Positions 37,019 through 45,308 of a stretch of DNA of 64,000 nt are shown here, piece after piece. Location: assembly GCF_027922045.1 (NCBI RefSeq), contig NZ_BSEX01000012.1, forward strand, positions 1 through 64,000, in the 5' to 3' direction. The position numbers and the translations under genes are program-made. How positions within the stretch are numbered: position 1 is the first letter of the stretch; each line of letters starts with the position of its first letter. The notes under the pieces were generated by a model. That model made no database searches, was not told the DNA's origin, and saw only the letters and a list, made by a program, of their open reading frames with translations. This DNA is from Microbacterium terregens. Its GTDB lineage: Bacteria; Pseudomonadota; Alphaproteobacteria; Sphingomonadales; Sphingomonadaceae.

Positions 37019-38083
37019 ACCAGACGGAATCCGACATTGCTGGCACCCATGCCGCTGTCTCGACCCGTCCACGCAGCAGGGCAATAGCGGCGACAATAGT
37101 TGGGCGCGCAGAGATAGGACCCGCCCTCGATCACGCGCGACATGCCTGGATTGCCCGAATCATAAGCGTCATTCTCGGATGGGCCCTTGGGTTCGCGCGT
37201 CGGCCTGGCTGGATCGTGACCTGGCGCATAGAAATCGCTGGTCATTTCCCACATGTTACCGACCACATCATAGAGGCCGAGCGCATTGGGAGCGTAACAG
37301 CCAACCGGGGCGAGGCCTTCAAAACCATCGGTCTTTTCATTCGCGACCGGGAAGACGCCCTGCCAGCTATTAGCCTCTGCCGGTTGGGCGATGTAGTCGG
37401 GCTGGCCGGCCTTGGCCGCGAACTCCCATTCTGCTTCGGTCGGAATTCGGCCGCCGCGCCAACGGGCAAATGCCGCCATATCGGCATAGGCCAGGTGCAA
37501 CACCGGCTCATTGGGGCGATATTCAGCACCGGTCGGACCGTAAGGCCTGCGCCAGCTTGCGCCCGGCACATATGCCCACCAGTCGCTATAGCGGTTACTG
37601 GCGCGCGAAGGTTTGGTGAACACCGCTGACCCTGGCTTCAGCATGTCGGGCGGAATCTGCTCCGCTGGAACCTGGAAAATGTCGGGGTCGACTGGCTTCT
37701 CAGCCACCGTCACATATCCGGTTGCAGTTACAAACGTTGCGAAGGCGGCGTTCGTCACCTCGCCGCGGTCGATCCAGAAGGGGCTGACCTCGACCATGCG
37801 GACCGGCCCCTCCTCGGGTAAACACCCAATTGTCCCATCTCGAACTTGCCGCCCGCGACCTAGACCGCGCTAGCCGCCTTTTCGCGGGCGCATCGGCGCG
37901 CCAACCCTGAGGTTCTGTCCATCTGCGCGACTGCATTGTCCGGTTCCGCGCCGCCGCACGCCGACAGCGCAGCGAAAGCCGCACCAATCGCCACGCCAGC
38001 AACGACCTTGCCATATGCCGTGCACGTGGCGAATGAGCCTGCGAGCGGGAACGAGCGAACAAAGCCGATCAGGTACTCAACAT
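36931..38083 (-). pseudogene. Formylglycine-generating enzyme (sulfatase-modifying factor), damaged
   Basis: The 3' two thirds read as a lipoprotein-type FGE: VSPFWIDRGEVTN, RIPTEAEWEFAAKAG, GLYDVVGNMWEMTSDFY, and the active-site segment GGSYLCAPNYCRRYC with both cysteines four residues apart. Upstream, the same protein continues in another frame (lipobox ALSACGG, then AGGKFEMGQLGVYP), but a TAG at 37860 to 37862 replaces the expected Trp before VAGGKF. The frame shifts near 37815, and the likely ATG at 38083 is also out of frame. So it cannot make a normal product. FGE activates the two sulfatases of this locus. A true start downstream (ATG 37797) would lack the first strand. Confidence 0.75.
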
Positions 38084-39106
38084 TTATCCGTCAGCGAGCT
38101 GGATCTTACCAACCGTCGTTCCACTGAATGCAAGTTCAAACGCCTGCTCGATCTCACTCAGCGCAAACACTCGTGCGATCAACTTGCCGAAGTCAAACTG
38201 TCCACCCGCGATCATCTCAACCGCCTCGCGAAATTCCCGATTGAACTGAAATGATCCAATCAAGCTGATCTCCTTAAGCATAATTCGCTGTAGGTCGGGC
38301 GCGGTCGAGCCGGCTTGCAGATTGGACAGGACGACGATTCTGCCTTGGCGGCGTACTGACTGAAACCCTTGATTGAGCGCCACGATGCTGCCGCTTGCCT
38401 CGATCACGCAATCATAGGCGCTGTCGGCCGGGGGCTCGCCCTCGCCGATGACGAAGCCTTGGCTTGCGCCGATTTCACATCCGCGCTCGACTGCCTCCGA
38501 GCGCAGGTCGGAGCAGTGAACGGTCGCTCCGCGCGAGGCTGCCGCGATAACACTGAGCAACCCCATCGGCCCGCACCCCAATACGAGCACGCGTGACCCC
38601 TCACCCACTTCGCCCAGCGTGGCGGCGTGGAGGGAGCAGGCCAGCGGTTCGGCAAAGGAGAGATGCTCAGCGGCCACTGGCGACGAAACCGGGATGCAAC
38701 ATTCCGCCGGAAAGTCGATTACACTGCGGAAGAATCCATCGACATGCGGATAGGTCAGCGCGGAGCCGGGGAAGCGCTTTGCGGTACAAAGATTTTCGTG
38801 CCCGCGACGGCACGCATCACATTGGTGGCAGGCAATAATGGGGTTAAGCGCTACCAGCGCGCCGCTGGCTAGGTCGCTCCCATTCGGATCGACGACATGG
38901 GCGCTGGCTTCATGACCGAGCGTGACCGGGTTTCGCAGTGGGAAACCGGCATTTCCGAAATGCCGGAAATAGTGCATGTCGGTGCCGCAGATGCCAGCGC
39001 GCGCGAGCTTCAGCCGCACCCAGCCAGGCGGCGGGGGCATGGCAGGCTCACCCGGCATGACGGTGACTTCGCCGGCGGCGACCAACTGGGTGACTAGGTT
39101 TTCCAT
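38084..39106 (-). CDS. Zinc-dependent L-idonate 5-dehydrogenase-like alcohol dehydrogenase
   Basis: MDR family, 340 aa. Catalytic zinc motifs GICGTDMHYF and GHEAS, structural zinc cysteines in CHQCDACRRGHENLC, and the NAD fold motif GCGPMG near residue 175. Closest recalled type is L-idonate 5-dehydrogenase (HYFRHFGNAGFPLRNPVTLGHE in part). It sits directly after an SDR of the gluconate 5-dehydrogenase kind, the usual partner in idonate/gluconate interconversion. ATG 39106 has GGAG six bases upstream. The substrate is uncertain. Confidence 0.75.
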   Translation of the reverse strand: MENLVTQLVAAGEVTVMPGEPAMPPPPGWVRLKLARAGICGTDMHYFRHFGNAGFPLRNPVTLGHEASAHVVDPNGSDLASGALVALNPIIACHQCDACRRGHENLCTAKRFPGSALTYPHVDGFFRSVIDFPAECCIPVSSPVAAEHLSFAEPLACSLHAATLGEVGEGSRVLVLGCGPMGLLSVIAAASRGATVHCSDLRSEAVERGCEIGASQGFVIGEGEPPADSAYDCVIEASGSIVALNQGFQSVRRQGRIVVLSNLQAGSTAPDLQRIMLKEISLIGSFQFNREFREAVEMIAGGQFDFGKLIARVFALSEIEQAFELAFSGTTVGKIQLADG

Positions 39107-39117
39107 GTTGCTCCGTT

Positions 39118-39843
39118 TCAAAATCCGATTGAGAATCCGGCGTCCACGGGCAGTGCCACGCCATTGATATAAACGGCCTCGTCGCTCGCCAGGAAGAAGC
39201 AGGCATTGGCAACATCCTCGGCCCTACCGAAGCGGCCCGTGGGGATACGTCCTTCGATCTTTGCACGGCGCGCTGGATCTTTGGCGAGTACGGCGCGCGT
39301 CATGTCGGTTTCGATGAAGCCGGGGCAAACCGCGTTGCAGCGGATGCCATGCTGAGCCGCATCCACGGCGATACTGCGCGTCAGGCCGATCACTGCGGTC
39401 TTTGAAGTGACGTACGCGGCAGCGCTTGGCAATGCGATCAGTCCCGCCATCGACGAGATGTTGACGATCGCCCCTCCCCGCTTCCGGTTCAGCTCGACGA
39501 ACCTCGCGCTCGCCGCGAACGGCGCCATCAAATTGATGGCAATTACCGTCTCCAGTTCATCGGGCTCGACCTGTTCAAGGGGCTTCTTGAGGTGCACGCC
39601 GGCATTGTTGATCAGCACGTCGATCCCGCCGACATCATCGGCGATCCGGTCGAGAAAGTCGGCGTTGCGCCACTCCGACAAATCGGCGGCCACGAATGAC
39701 AGACCCTCGCCGGCACTCAGTCCGTCCAGATCGCCGCGCGAACGGGCCACGACATGGACGCGGTATCCGCCCGCCAGGAACCGGCGCGTCTGCGCCAGCC
39801 CCAGCCCGCGGTTGCCTCCGGTAATAACTGCAACGCGGCTCAT
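39118..39843 (-). CDS. SDR oxidoreductase, 5-keto-sugar-acid reductase type
   Basis: Classical SDR, 241 aa: TGGNRGLG, NNAG near residue 88, Ser in ISSMAG and YVTSKTA, with end GVALPVDAGFS. It overlaps the solute-binding-like gene by four bases and lies 11 bp before the idonate-dehydrogenase-like gene, so the pair probably shuttles a hexonate through a keto intermediate. No sequence feature fixes the substrate. Confidence 0.72.
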   Translation of the reverse strand: MSRVAVITGGNRGLGLAQTRRFLAGGYRVHVVARSRGDLDGLSAGEGLSFVAADLSEWRNADFLDRIADDVGGIDVLINNAGVHLKKPLEQVEPDELETVIAINLMAPFAASARFVELNRKRGGAIVNISSMAGLIALPSAAAYVTSKTAVIGLTRSIAVDAAQHGIRCNAVCPGFIETDMTRAVLAKDPARRAKIEGRIPTGRFGRAEDVANACFFLASDEAVYINGVALPVDAGFSIGF

Positions 39844-40958
39844 GTCCGGACTCCTGAATGATGCCGATAAGCGCGGTCGACCATGGCGCAGAAAGCAACG
39901 CCGTCGCCGCGGACAATAAGCGGTGAGATATTCTCGCAGACGGTATCGACGAAGTCAGGGAACCACGACTCGCGCGGGCGTGTCCAGGCGGCGTCAATCG
40001 TTGCGAAGCCGCCCCCGAAAAATCCTCCGGTGCGCGCGTCGTTGCCACGATGTTCCCAGCAATGCCGATGCGCAGGCTGACCATTGCCGGCGAGATACAG
40101 CCCGTTCTGCACCGGCAGCGATGCGGCCCATTTGGCAAAGGCAACCGCCGCCTCAGGATCGCGGCAATGCGCGGAGACGGCCAACCCCGCTCCGCCTAGG
40201 ATCGCACGTCGCACGCCGCCCGGTTCGAAGATCGGCAGGTCGTAATACGCCAGCCGACGCCGCCGCACGCCAGGCACGGCGTAATTTACATAGCCGAATA
40301 GACAGGGCGACTGTTCAAACTCACCGTCCCCGTCCGAAAGCAGCTCAAGTATGTGAATCGGGTTCCAGCTCAGCGCCTCATCCGGTCCAAGGCGATAAAG
40401 CGCGTGCAAGATCGCAAAGGCGCGTTCGCCAGCGCGCGAGGTAGCGAATGTCTGGCCGGTGGCCGGCAAGGCGCATCCCAGGCTCGCCAGCAACGTCAGC
40501 CACATGTCGAACGCATCGACAGGCTTGAGCGGTGTCACGGCGCGCAGCTTGGCTGCATCGTCGGCCAAGAACTCATGCCAGTATCGCGGCAGCGGCGCAG
40601 TGGCATGCTCGATGCGCACCGCCATCTGACAGGCGGCATCGATCGCATAGGCCCAGCGCAAACCTTCCCAGACATAACTCTCCGCCGATCCGCCGATCGA
40701 CGCGGTCGAATCCGGCTCGATTTCAGGCAGCGGCAACAGGCAGCGTTCGGCTGCCACCGCGCCGATATGGGGATGATCAAGAACGATCAGGTCGTAGCGC
40801 TCCGCCAACCGGCGGATCGGATAGTCCGCGAAATCCTGAAGCGAGCGCCGGTCCCATTGGATCGTCGTGCCATGCTCCCGCAGATAGTCTGTCGAGATCA
40901 CCACCAGCGGATCATATCCGCGGGGATGATCCCAAGTGATACCTCGAAGCGTGGTCAT
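39840..40958 (-). CDS. Solute-binding-protein-like cytosolic protein
   Basis: Protein of 372 aa. It resembles ABC sugar-binding proteins in its first part (TLRGITWDHPRGYDPL, IQWDRRSLQDFADYP, LIVLDHPHIG) but starts without a signal peptide, and no ABC permease or ATPase is nearby. It overlaps both the CoA-transferase (ATGA) and the SDR. So it is made with catabolic enzymes in the cytosol. It may be a sensor or an enzyme recruited from a binding protein; I cannot assign a reaction. Confidence 0.6.
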   Translation of the reverse strand: MTTLRGITWDHPRGYDPLVVISTDYLREHGTTIQWDRRSLQDFADYPIRRLAERYDLIVLDHPHIGAVAAERCLLPLPEIEPDSTASIGGSAESYVWEGLRWAYAIDAACQMAVRIEHATAPLPRYWHEFLADDAAKLRAVTPLKPVDAFDMWLTLLASLGCALPATGQTFATSRAGERAFAILHALYRLGPDEALSWNPIHILELLSDGDGEFEQSPCLFGYVNYAVPGVRRRRLAYYDLPIFEPGGVRRAILGGAGLAVSAHCRDPEAAVAFAKWAASLPVQNGLYLAGNGQPAHRHCWEHRGNDARTGGFFGGGFATIDAAWTRPRESWFPDFVDTVCENISPLIVRGDGVAFCAMVDRAYRHHSGVRT

Positions 40959-42148
40959 AGCGCCGGTTTCACGGCTGACACCAGCGGCGCATCATTGCCT
41001 GCGAGTTCGCGACGCAGCGCCTCGCTGTGCGCGCCAAGCGCCGGCGCCGGCGCATGTCCTCGCGGTCGGACGCCGTCAATCGAGATCGGCATGCGGGTCG
41101 TCCGGACCGAGGCTGCGTCCACGCTTGGCAGATCCTGAAGCATATCGAGTGCCGCAAACTGCTCCGTTCGCAGGAGTGCGGTCCAGTCCATGACCTCGGC
41201 GCACCAGATATCATGCGGCTGCAGCGCGGCAGCCCAGTGCGCCGTGCTGCGCATCACGATTCGCTCGGCGATCCGCCGCTTAATCTGATCCCGCTCAACC
41301 AGGAGCGAGAGATGGTCGCCTTCCCAAGCCGGATCCGGATCGAGATCCAGCAGTGGCGCAAGCCGCTGGAGGGGCGTCATCGCCAGTGCGAGATAGCCAT
41401 CGCTAGTACGATAAACGCCATAAGGCGGTGGCGCGTTGATATTGCCGTTCGAGGCTTCGGATCGGAAACGCATGGTGTTCTGGTTGGCGAAATATTCGGT
41501 GATCATTTCGAACTGAAGGTCGACCAGGCTTTCGAGCAGGCTGGTTTCGACCAGCGCGCCTCGACCGGTCACGCCGCGCCGCACCAGCGCCGCGAGAATA
41601 CCTTGCACAGCCATCGCGCCAGTATAGATGTCACCAACCGCCAAGCCGACCGGTGTCGGCGGCGACGCCTGACCCCCGCTCAGCCACATGATACCGGACC
41701 GCGCCTGGGCGAGCAGATCCTGCCCTGGCAGCTTGGCCCAGGGACCGTCCCTGCCATAGCCCGATATGCTGGCATATATGACGCGGGGATTGATCGCGCG
41801 CACCGCCTCATAGCCGATGCCCAGCCGCTCAGCGATGCCCGGGCGATAGTTCTGGATCACGACATCCGCGCGCTCCAGCGCCTGACGTAGGACCGCAAGA
41901 TCATCAGCCAGCTTCAGATCGAGCGCGAGGCTTTCCTTGCCTCGATTGATCGCCTGGAAAAGGGTCGAAATGCGCTGGTCTCGCGTCTTGTAAAGATCGC
42001 GACATGGGTCACCTCCGTCGGGGCGCTCCACTTTGATTACACGCGCACCCAGGTCGAGCAGTCTTAATGCCGCATAGGGGCCGGCCAAAAACTGGCTGAG
42101 GTCCACGACCAAAAGCCCACCCAGCGGCAGATCCGCTTCGCTCATCAT
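40955..42148 (-). CDS. CaiB/BaiF-type class III CoA-transferase
   Basis: About 397 aa. Starts with LLVVDLSQFLAGPYAALRLLDLGARVIKVERPDGGDPCR, shown in part, which is the family opening; the catalytic Asp is expected in PGQDLLAQARSG. It moves CoA between carboxylic acids. It is the first gene of the minus-strand block and faces an enoyl-CoA hydratase across a palindrome. The start was chosen at ATG 42148, four bases after GGGAGGAG; the next ATG also fits. The acid substrate is unknown. Confidence 0.82.
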   Translation of the reverse strand: MMSEADLPLGGLLVVDLSQFLAGPYAALRLLDLGARVIKVERPDGGDPCRDLYKTRDQRISTLFQAINRGKESLALDLKLADDLAVLRQALERADVVIQNYRPGIAERLGIGYEAVRAINPRVIYASISGYGRDGPWAKLPGQDLLAQARSGIMWLSGGQASPPTPVGLAVGDIYTGAMAVQGILAALVRRGVTGRGALVETSLLESLVDLQFEMITEYFANQNTMRFRSEASNGNINAPPPYGVYRTSDGYLALAMTPLQRLAPLLDLDPDPAWEGDHLSLLVERDQIKRRIAERIVMRSTAHWAAALQPHDIWCAEVMDWTALLRTEQFAALDMLQDLPSVDAASVRTTRMPISIDGVRPRGHAPAPALGAHSEALRRELAGNDAPLVSAVKPAL

Positions 42149-42189
42149 CCGCTCCTCCCGTCGGGACTCAGACACCCGGTCCTTGCTAA

Positions 42190-42227
42190 TTTGCATATAA
42201 CGAAGTTATTTGCAAATACCGAAATTA
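42190..42227. promoter_or_regulatory. Near-perfect palindrome, candidate IclR operator
   Basis: A 27-bp imperfect palindrome (42190 to 42216; arms TTTGCAT-ATAAC and GTTAT-TTGCAAA around GAA) overlaps two tandem 19-bp repeats (42190 to 42208 and 42209 to 42227, 16 of 19 identical). It lies 42 bp from the CoA-transferase start and 28 bp from the enoyl-CoA hydratase start. It is AT-rich in a GC-rich region. Confidence 0.6.
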
Positions 42228-42243
42228 TGGATAGGCTTGTGAT

Positions 42244-43005
42244 ATGGAAGAAACCGTCGATCTTCAGATCAGCGGGCGCGTCGCAGAGATCGTCCTCAAC
42301 CGCCCCGCCAAGCACAACGCGCTGACGCCAGCGATGTACGAGCAGATCGCGGCGCATTGCGCGACTGTGAATCGCGACGATGCAGTGTACGTCGCGATCA
42401 TCTGCGGGGCCGGCGAGCGTGCGTTCTGCGCAGGATCGGATATTGGCGGGCTGGCCACCTATCGAGACCCCTGGGCGTGGCGCAACCGCAACGACTATAT
42501 CGCGAGCATTCGCAGTTTGCGCAAACCATGCATCGCCGCGGTGAAGGGCTGGGCATTGGGTGGCGGACTTGAGATCGCACTCGCCTGCGATCTGCGCGTC
42601 GCGACGCGTTCAGCCACATTTGGCGCGCCGGAAGTCCAGCTCGGCTGGACCGGTGCCGGCGGGGCGGCGCAGCATCTGACCCGGTTGGCAGGGTATGGCA
42701 GGGCCATGCGCTATCTCCTCACCGGCGACCGTTTTTCGGCCCAGGAGGCATTTGACATGGGGATGATCGAATGGCTGGTCGAGCCAGGGGAAGAGCTTGA
42801 AAGAGCGCGGCGCATTGCAGCCGCCATCGCCGGTCATTCGTCGATTGCCACGCAATCGGTGAAGGCGGCCGTTCGTAGCGCGATGGATCATCCGGTCGAC
42901 CACGGCCTCATGATTGAAAACGAGCTGATGACGATCTGCTTCGCCATGGCCGCAAAGGATCCCGCTTCCAATTTGTTTGGAGGCGTGCAAGAAGCGGGCG
43001 AATGA
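42244..43005 (+). CDS. Enoyl-CoA hydratase/isomerase family protein
   Basis: Crotonase fold, 253 aa: LNRPAKHNALTPAM near the start, oxyanion-hole motifs GAGERAFCAGSDI and GWALGGGLEIALACD, then FGAPEVQLGWTGAGGA. The crotonase Glu-pair position near residue 120 to 140 has Glu in PEVQLG. It acts on a CoA thioester, probably one made by the divergent CoA-transferase. It overlaps the IclR gene start (ATGA), so regulator and enzyme are coupled. Confidence 0.82.
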   Translation: MEETVDLQISGRVAEIVLNRPAKHNALTPAMYEQIAAHCATVNRDDAVYVAIICGAGERAFCAGSDIGGLATYRDPWAWRNRNDYIASIRSLRKPCIAAVKGWALGGGLEIALACDLRVATRSATFGAPEVQLGWTGAGGAAQHLTRLAGYGRAMRYLLTGDRFSAQEAFDMGMIEWLVEPGEELERARRIAAAIAGHSSIATQSVKAAVRSAMDHPVDHGLMIENELMTICFAMAAKDPASNLFGGVQEAGE

Positions 43006-43814
43006 CCGACAAAGCTGTTCCAGCCGCCGCACGCCGGGCACGGGTGCACCGCCCCCGGGGCGAGGCGGCACCAGCGCAGGTACCCGCGCTCGGCAAAGGA
43101 CTCGATGTCATCGAGTTGCTGGCGAGTTCGCCCGATCGGCTGGCCATGAATGAAATCGCCGACCGTCTCGGCCGCACCATGGGCGAGATCTACCGCATCG
43201 TCCTCTACCTCGCCGATCGTGGCTACGTTCAGCAGGATGTTGCGGGTCGATATGGCCTCACGCTCAGATTGTTCGAGTTGTCTCATCGGTTCGAACCGAC
43301 TGAACGGCTGATTTCACTGGCCCTGCCACTGATGGAGAGCCTTTCTCGCCGCGCCGAACAGTCCTGTCACCTGGCCGTTCTGAACGGTGACTCGATCCTT
43401 GTCCTCGCTTCGGTGCCAAGTCCACGACCTGCGGGGTATTCGGTTCGAACGGGCGCCATTTTTCCCGCGCTTGCTACCAGCTCTGGCGTCGTGATTGCGG
43501 CATTTCTGCCCCAAGACCGTCTGGACCTCCTCGTCAAGCCAGCGCCATCTAACGAAGCCGCAAGCTTCATCGCGCGCGTTGCTGCCGCAAGAAGGCTGGG
43601 CTTCGAGACAATTGAGAGCGTGCTGGTGAACGGCGTCATCAACAGCAGCGTCCCGGTATTCGGGCGGGGGGGCATTCTCGCCGCGCTCAGCATGGGATAT
43701 GTCAATCAGGCGGGCGACTCGATGCCGCTCAAAGGCGCCATCGAAGCGATCAAGGACACTGCCGCCAGTATCAGCGCCGCGATGGGCTCATCTCCCGCAC
43801 CAAGCCTTGTTTGA
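43002..43814 (+). CDS. IclR-family transcriptional regulator
   Basis: Protein of 270 aa. The winged-helix part (LGKGLDVIELLASSPDRLAMNEIADRLG, in part) is followed by the IclR effector domain (CHLAVLNGDSILVLA, SVRTGAIFPALATSSG, GRGGILAALSMGY). It has an extended basic N-terminus of about 25 residues. It is co-translated with the enoyl-CoA hydratase and probably acts at the palindrome at 42190. Confidence 0.82.
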   Translation: MTDKAVPAAARRARVHRPRGEAAPAQVPALGKGLDVIELLASSPDRLAMNEIADRLGRTMGEIYRIVLYLADRGYVQQDVAGRYGLTLRLFELSHRFEPTERLISLALPLMESLSRRAEQSCHLAVLNGDSILVLASVPSPRPAGYSVRTGAIFPALATSSGVVIAAFLPQDRLDLLVKPAPSNEAASFIARVAAARRLGFETIESVLVNGVINSSVPVFGRGGILAALSMGYVNQAGDSMPLKGAIEAIKDTAASISAAMGSSPAPSLV

Positions 43815-43936
43815 AACTGATCCTCAGCTAAGGCTCACTCCCAAGGCATCGCGACCGTCATTTCGGCCTTAAAGCCTTTGGCACCCCGCTCTTGACGTTG
43901 TCTATTGCTCAAGCCAACGATGGTTCGCGAACAAAT

Positions 43937-43951
43937 TATGGACAATCGACA
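43937..43951. promoter_or_regulatory. Candidate autoregulatory operator of the GntR gene
   Basis: On the minus strand this reads TGTCGATTGTCCATA, a partial copy of the shared palindrome, ending directly before the ATG at 43952. Binding there would block the gene's own start. Confidence 0.45.
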
Positions 43952-44563
43952 ATGGCCGATGGCGACAACATGATCATCGCGGTACGGGAGCAAATCGCGG
44001 ATCGGCTCCGATCAGATATCATTTCAGGCGCGCTCGCTCCCAACCAGAAGCTTACCGAGGAGGCGTTGGCTCAGCGGTTTGGAGTCTCCCGCGGCCGCAT
44101 CCGCGACGTATTGCTGGAGCTTTCCAAGGAAGGGCTTCTTATCACCCGAGCCCACCGGGGGACGATGGTCAATGATATTCCAGCGCCCGACCTGCAGGCG
44201 CTGATGATCAAATTGCGACGGCAGATCGAGATTTTTGCTATCAAGCGAGTGATCAAGGATCGGCCAGAAGGATTGTTTGATCAGCTTCAGGCGGCATTTC
44301 AGGAATTGACCAAGCGCTTGCGCGAGCATGATTTTGCCGAGGTCACTAAGGCGGACATTGCGTTTCATCGGGTGATCCTCCTCGCCGCCGGCGGCGAGGA
44401 CCTGGTCAATCTCTGGCAGCCTGTCATCTTGCGCATGCGAATGAACTATCAGCGCATTAGCACGCCGGAACAGGCGCTCGCCGAGCATGAAGCGATAATC
44501 CATGCCATCCAGACAGGTGATGTCAAGGCAGCCATAGCCGCCATGGAGGGCAACATTCGCTAG
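43952..44563 (+). CDS. GntR-family regulator, FadR/FCD subfamily
   Basis: About 203 aa. The winged helix-turn-helix (VREQIADRLRSDIISGALAPNQKL in part, then ALAQRFGVSRGRIRDVLLELSKEGLL) is followed by an all-helical FCD effector domain (DIAFHRVILLAAGGEDL, AEHEAIIHAIQTGDVKAA). FCD regulators often respond to sugar acids and bind short palindromes. It adjoins the GH86 remains, and a palindrome of the agar regulon lies at its start, so it is the best candidate for the regulon's repressor. No strong ribosome site is visible; TTG 43892 or ATG 43970 are alternative starts. Confidence 0.72.
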   Translation: MADGDNMIIAVREQIADRLRSDIISGALAPNQKLTEEALAQRFGVSRGRIRDVLLELSKEGLLITRAHRGTMVNDIPAPDLQALMIKLRRQIEIFAIKRVIKDRPEGLFDQLQAAFQELTKRLREHDFAEVTKADIAFHRVILLAAGGEDLVNLWQPVILRMRMNYQRISTPEQALAEHEAIIHAIQTGDVKAAIAAMEGNIR

Positions 44564-44930
44564 TTCCTTCCAACCCTGCCTTAGGCGACGCTATTGTCTT
44601 GCCAATGACCGGGTGGAAACTGAGTTATCGAGCACAACGGAGGAAATGGCGCCTCCTGAGTCTGGGAATCGAACTCCGATATTGTTGCTTGCTCTCAGGG
44701 CGCTGAGGGGCACCGGTATCTCCAGCACTCCAAAGAAACGAGACCGCCCCGCTCCCCCATTATACTGATCGTATCCACGATAGTCCGTGGGTACGCTTAG
44801 CGTCACTCCGTTGAATGTGATGACCGGCTGTAGCGACTTGCCATGCTCGCGACCTGAGCTGGCCCCCATTTCGACCGGACGGATTTAAGCCTAAGAAGGA
44901 GGCTTGGGGCTATCCCCTGAGCATAGGCTT

Positions 44931-45308
44931 ATGTCCGTGTCCGAGATCATCACCGACGGCGGTCGTCGCCGTCACTGGGGTGCCGCTGAGAAGCTGAGGA
45001 TCGTCGAGGAGACGCTCGATGGTCGCGAGAGCATATCGGTGGTGGCGCGCCGCAACGGCGTGGCGCCGAACCTGCTGTACCGCTGGCGACGCCTGATGCT
45101 GGAAGGCGGGAGCGTCGCGGTCGCCGGCGACGATGACGTGACCAGCAACCGCCAGGTCCGCGAGATGGAGACCCGCATCCGCGAACTGGAGCGCCAACTC
45201 GGCCGCAAGACGCTGGAGGTCGAGATCCTGAAGGAGGCGCTGGAGCGCTCGCGCCCAAAAAAAGCGAGCTTGCTCATGCACTTGCCGTTGCCGGAGACTA
45301 TCCGGTGA
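44931..45308 (+). CDS. IS2-group transposase OrfA
   Basis: About 125 aa with an N-terminal helix-turn-helix (KLRIVEETLDGRESISVVARRNGVAPN in part) and a leucine-zipper-like stretch (METRIRELERQLGRKTLEVEILKEALERS in part). A run of seven A at 45257 to 45263 allows a minus-one frameshift into OrfB. ATG 44931 is preferred to an upstream TTG. Confidence 0.85.
   Translation: MSVSEIITDGGRRRHWGAAEKLRIVEETLDGRESISVVARRNGVAPNLLYRWRRLMLEGGSVAVAGDDDVTSNRQVREMETRIRELERQLGRKTLEVEILKEALERSRPKKASLLMHLPLPETIR

Noticed and set aside
42197..42209. ATAACGAAGTTAT resembles part of a loxP arm
   Set aside because: It is the centre of a larger palindrome between divergent promoters and no recombinase is nearby; an operator is more likely.
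43290..43305. GGTTCGAAC-like sequence as a tRNA T-arm
   Set aside because: It lies inside the IclR coding sequence and no acceptor or anticodon stem surrounds it. No tRNA or rRNA gene was found.
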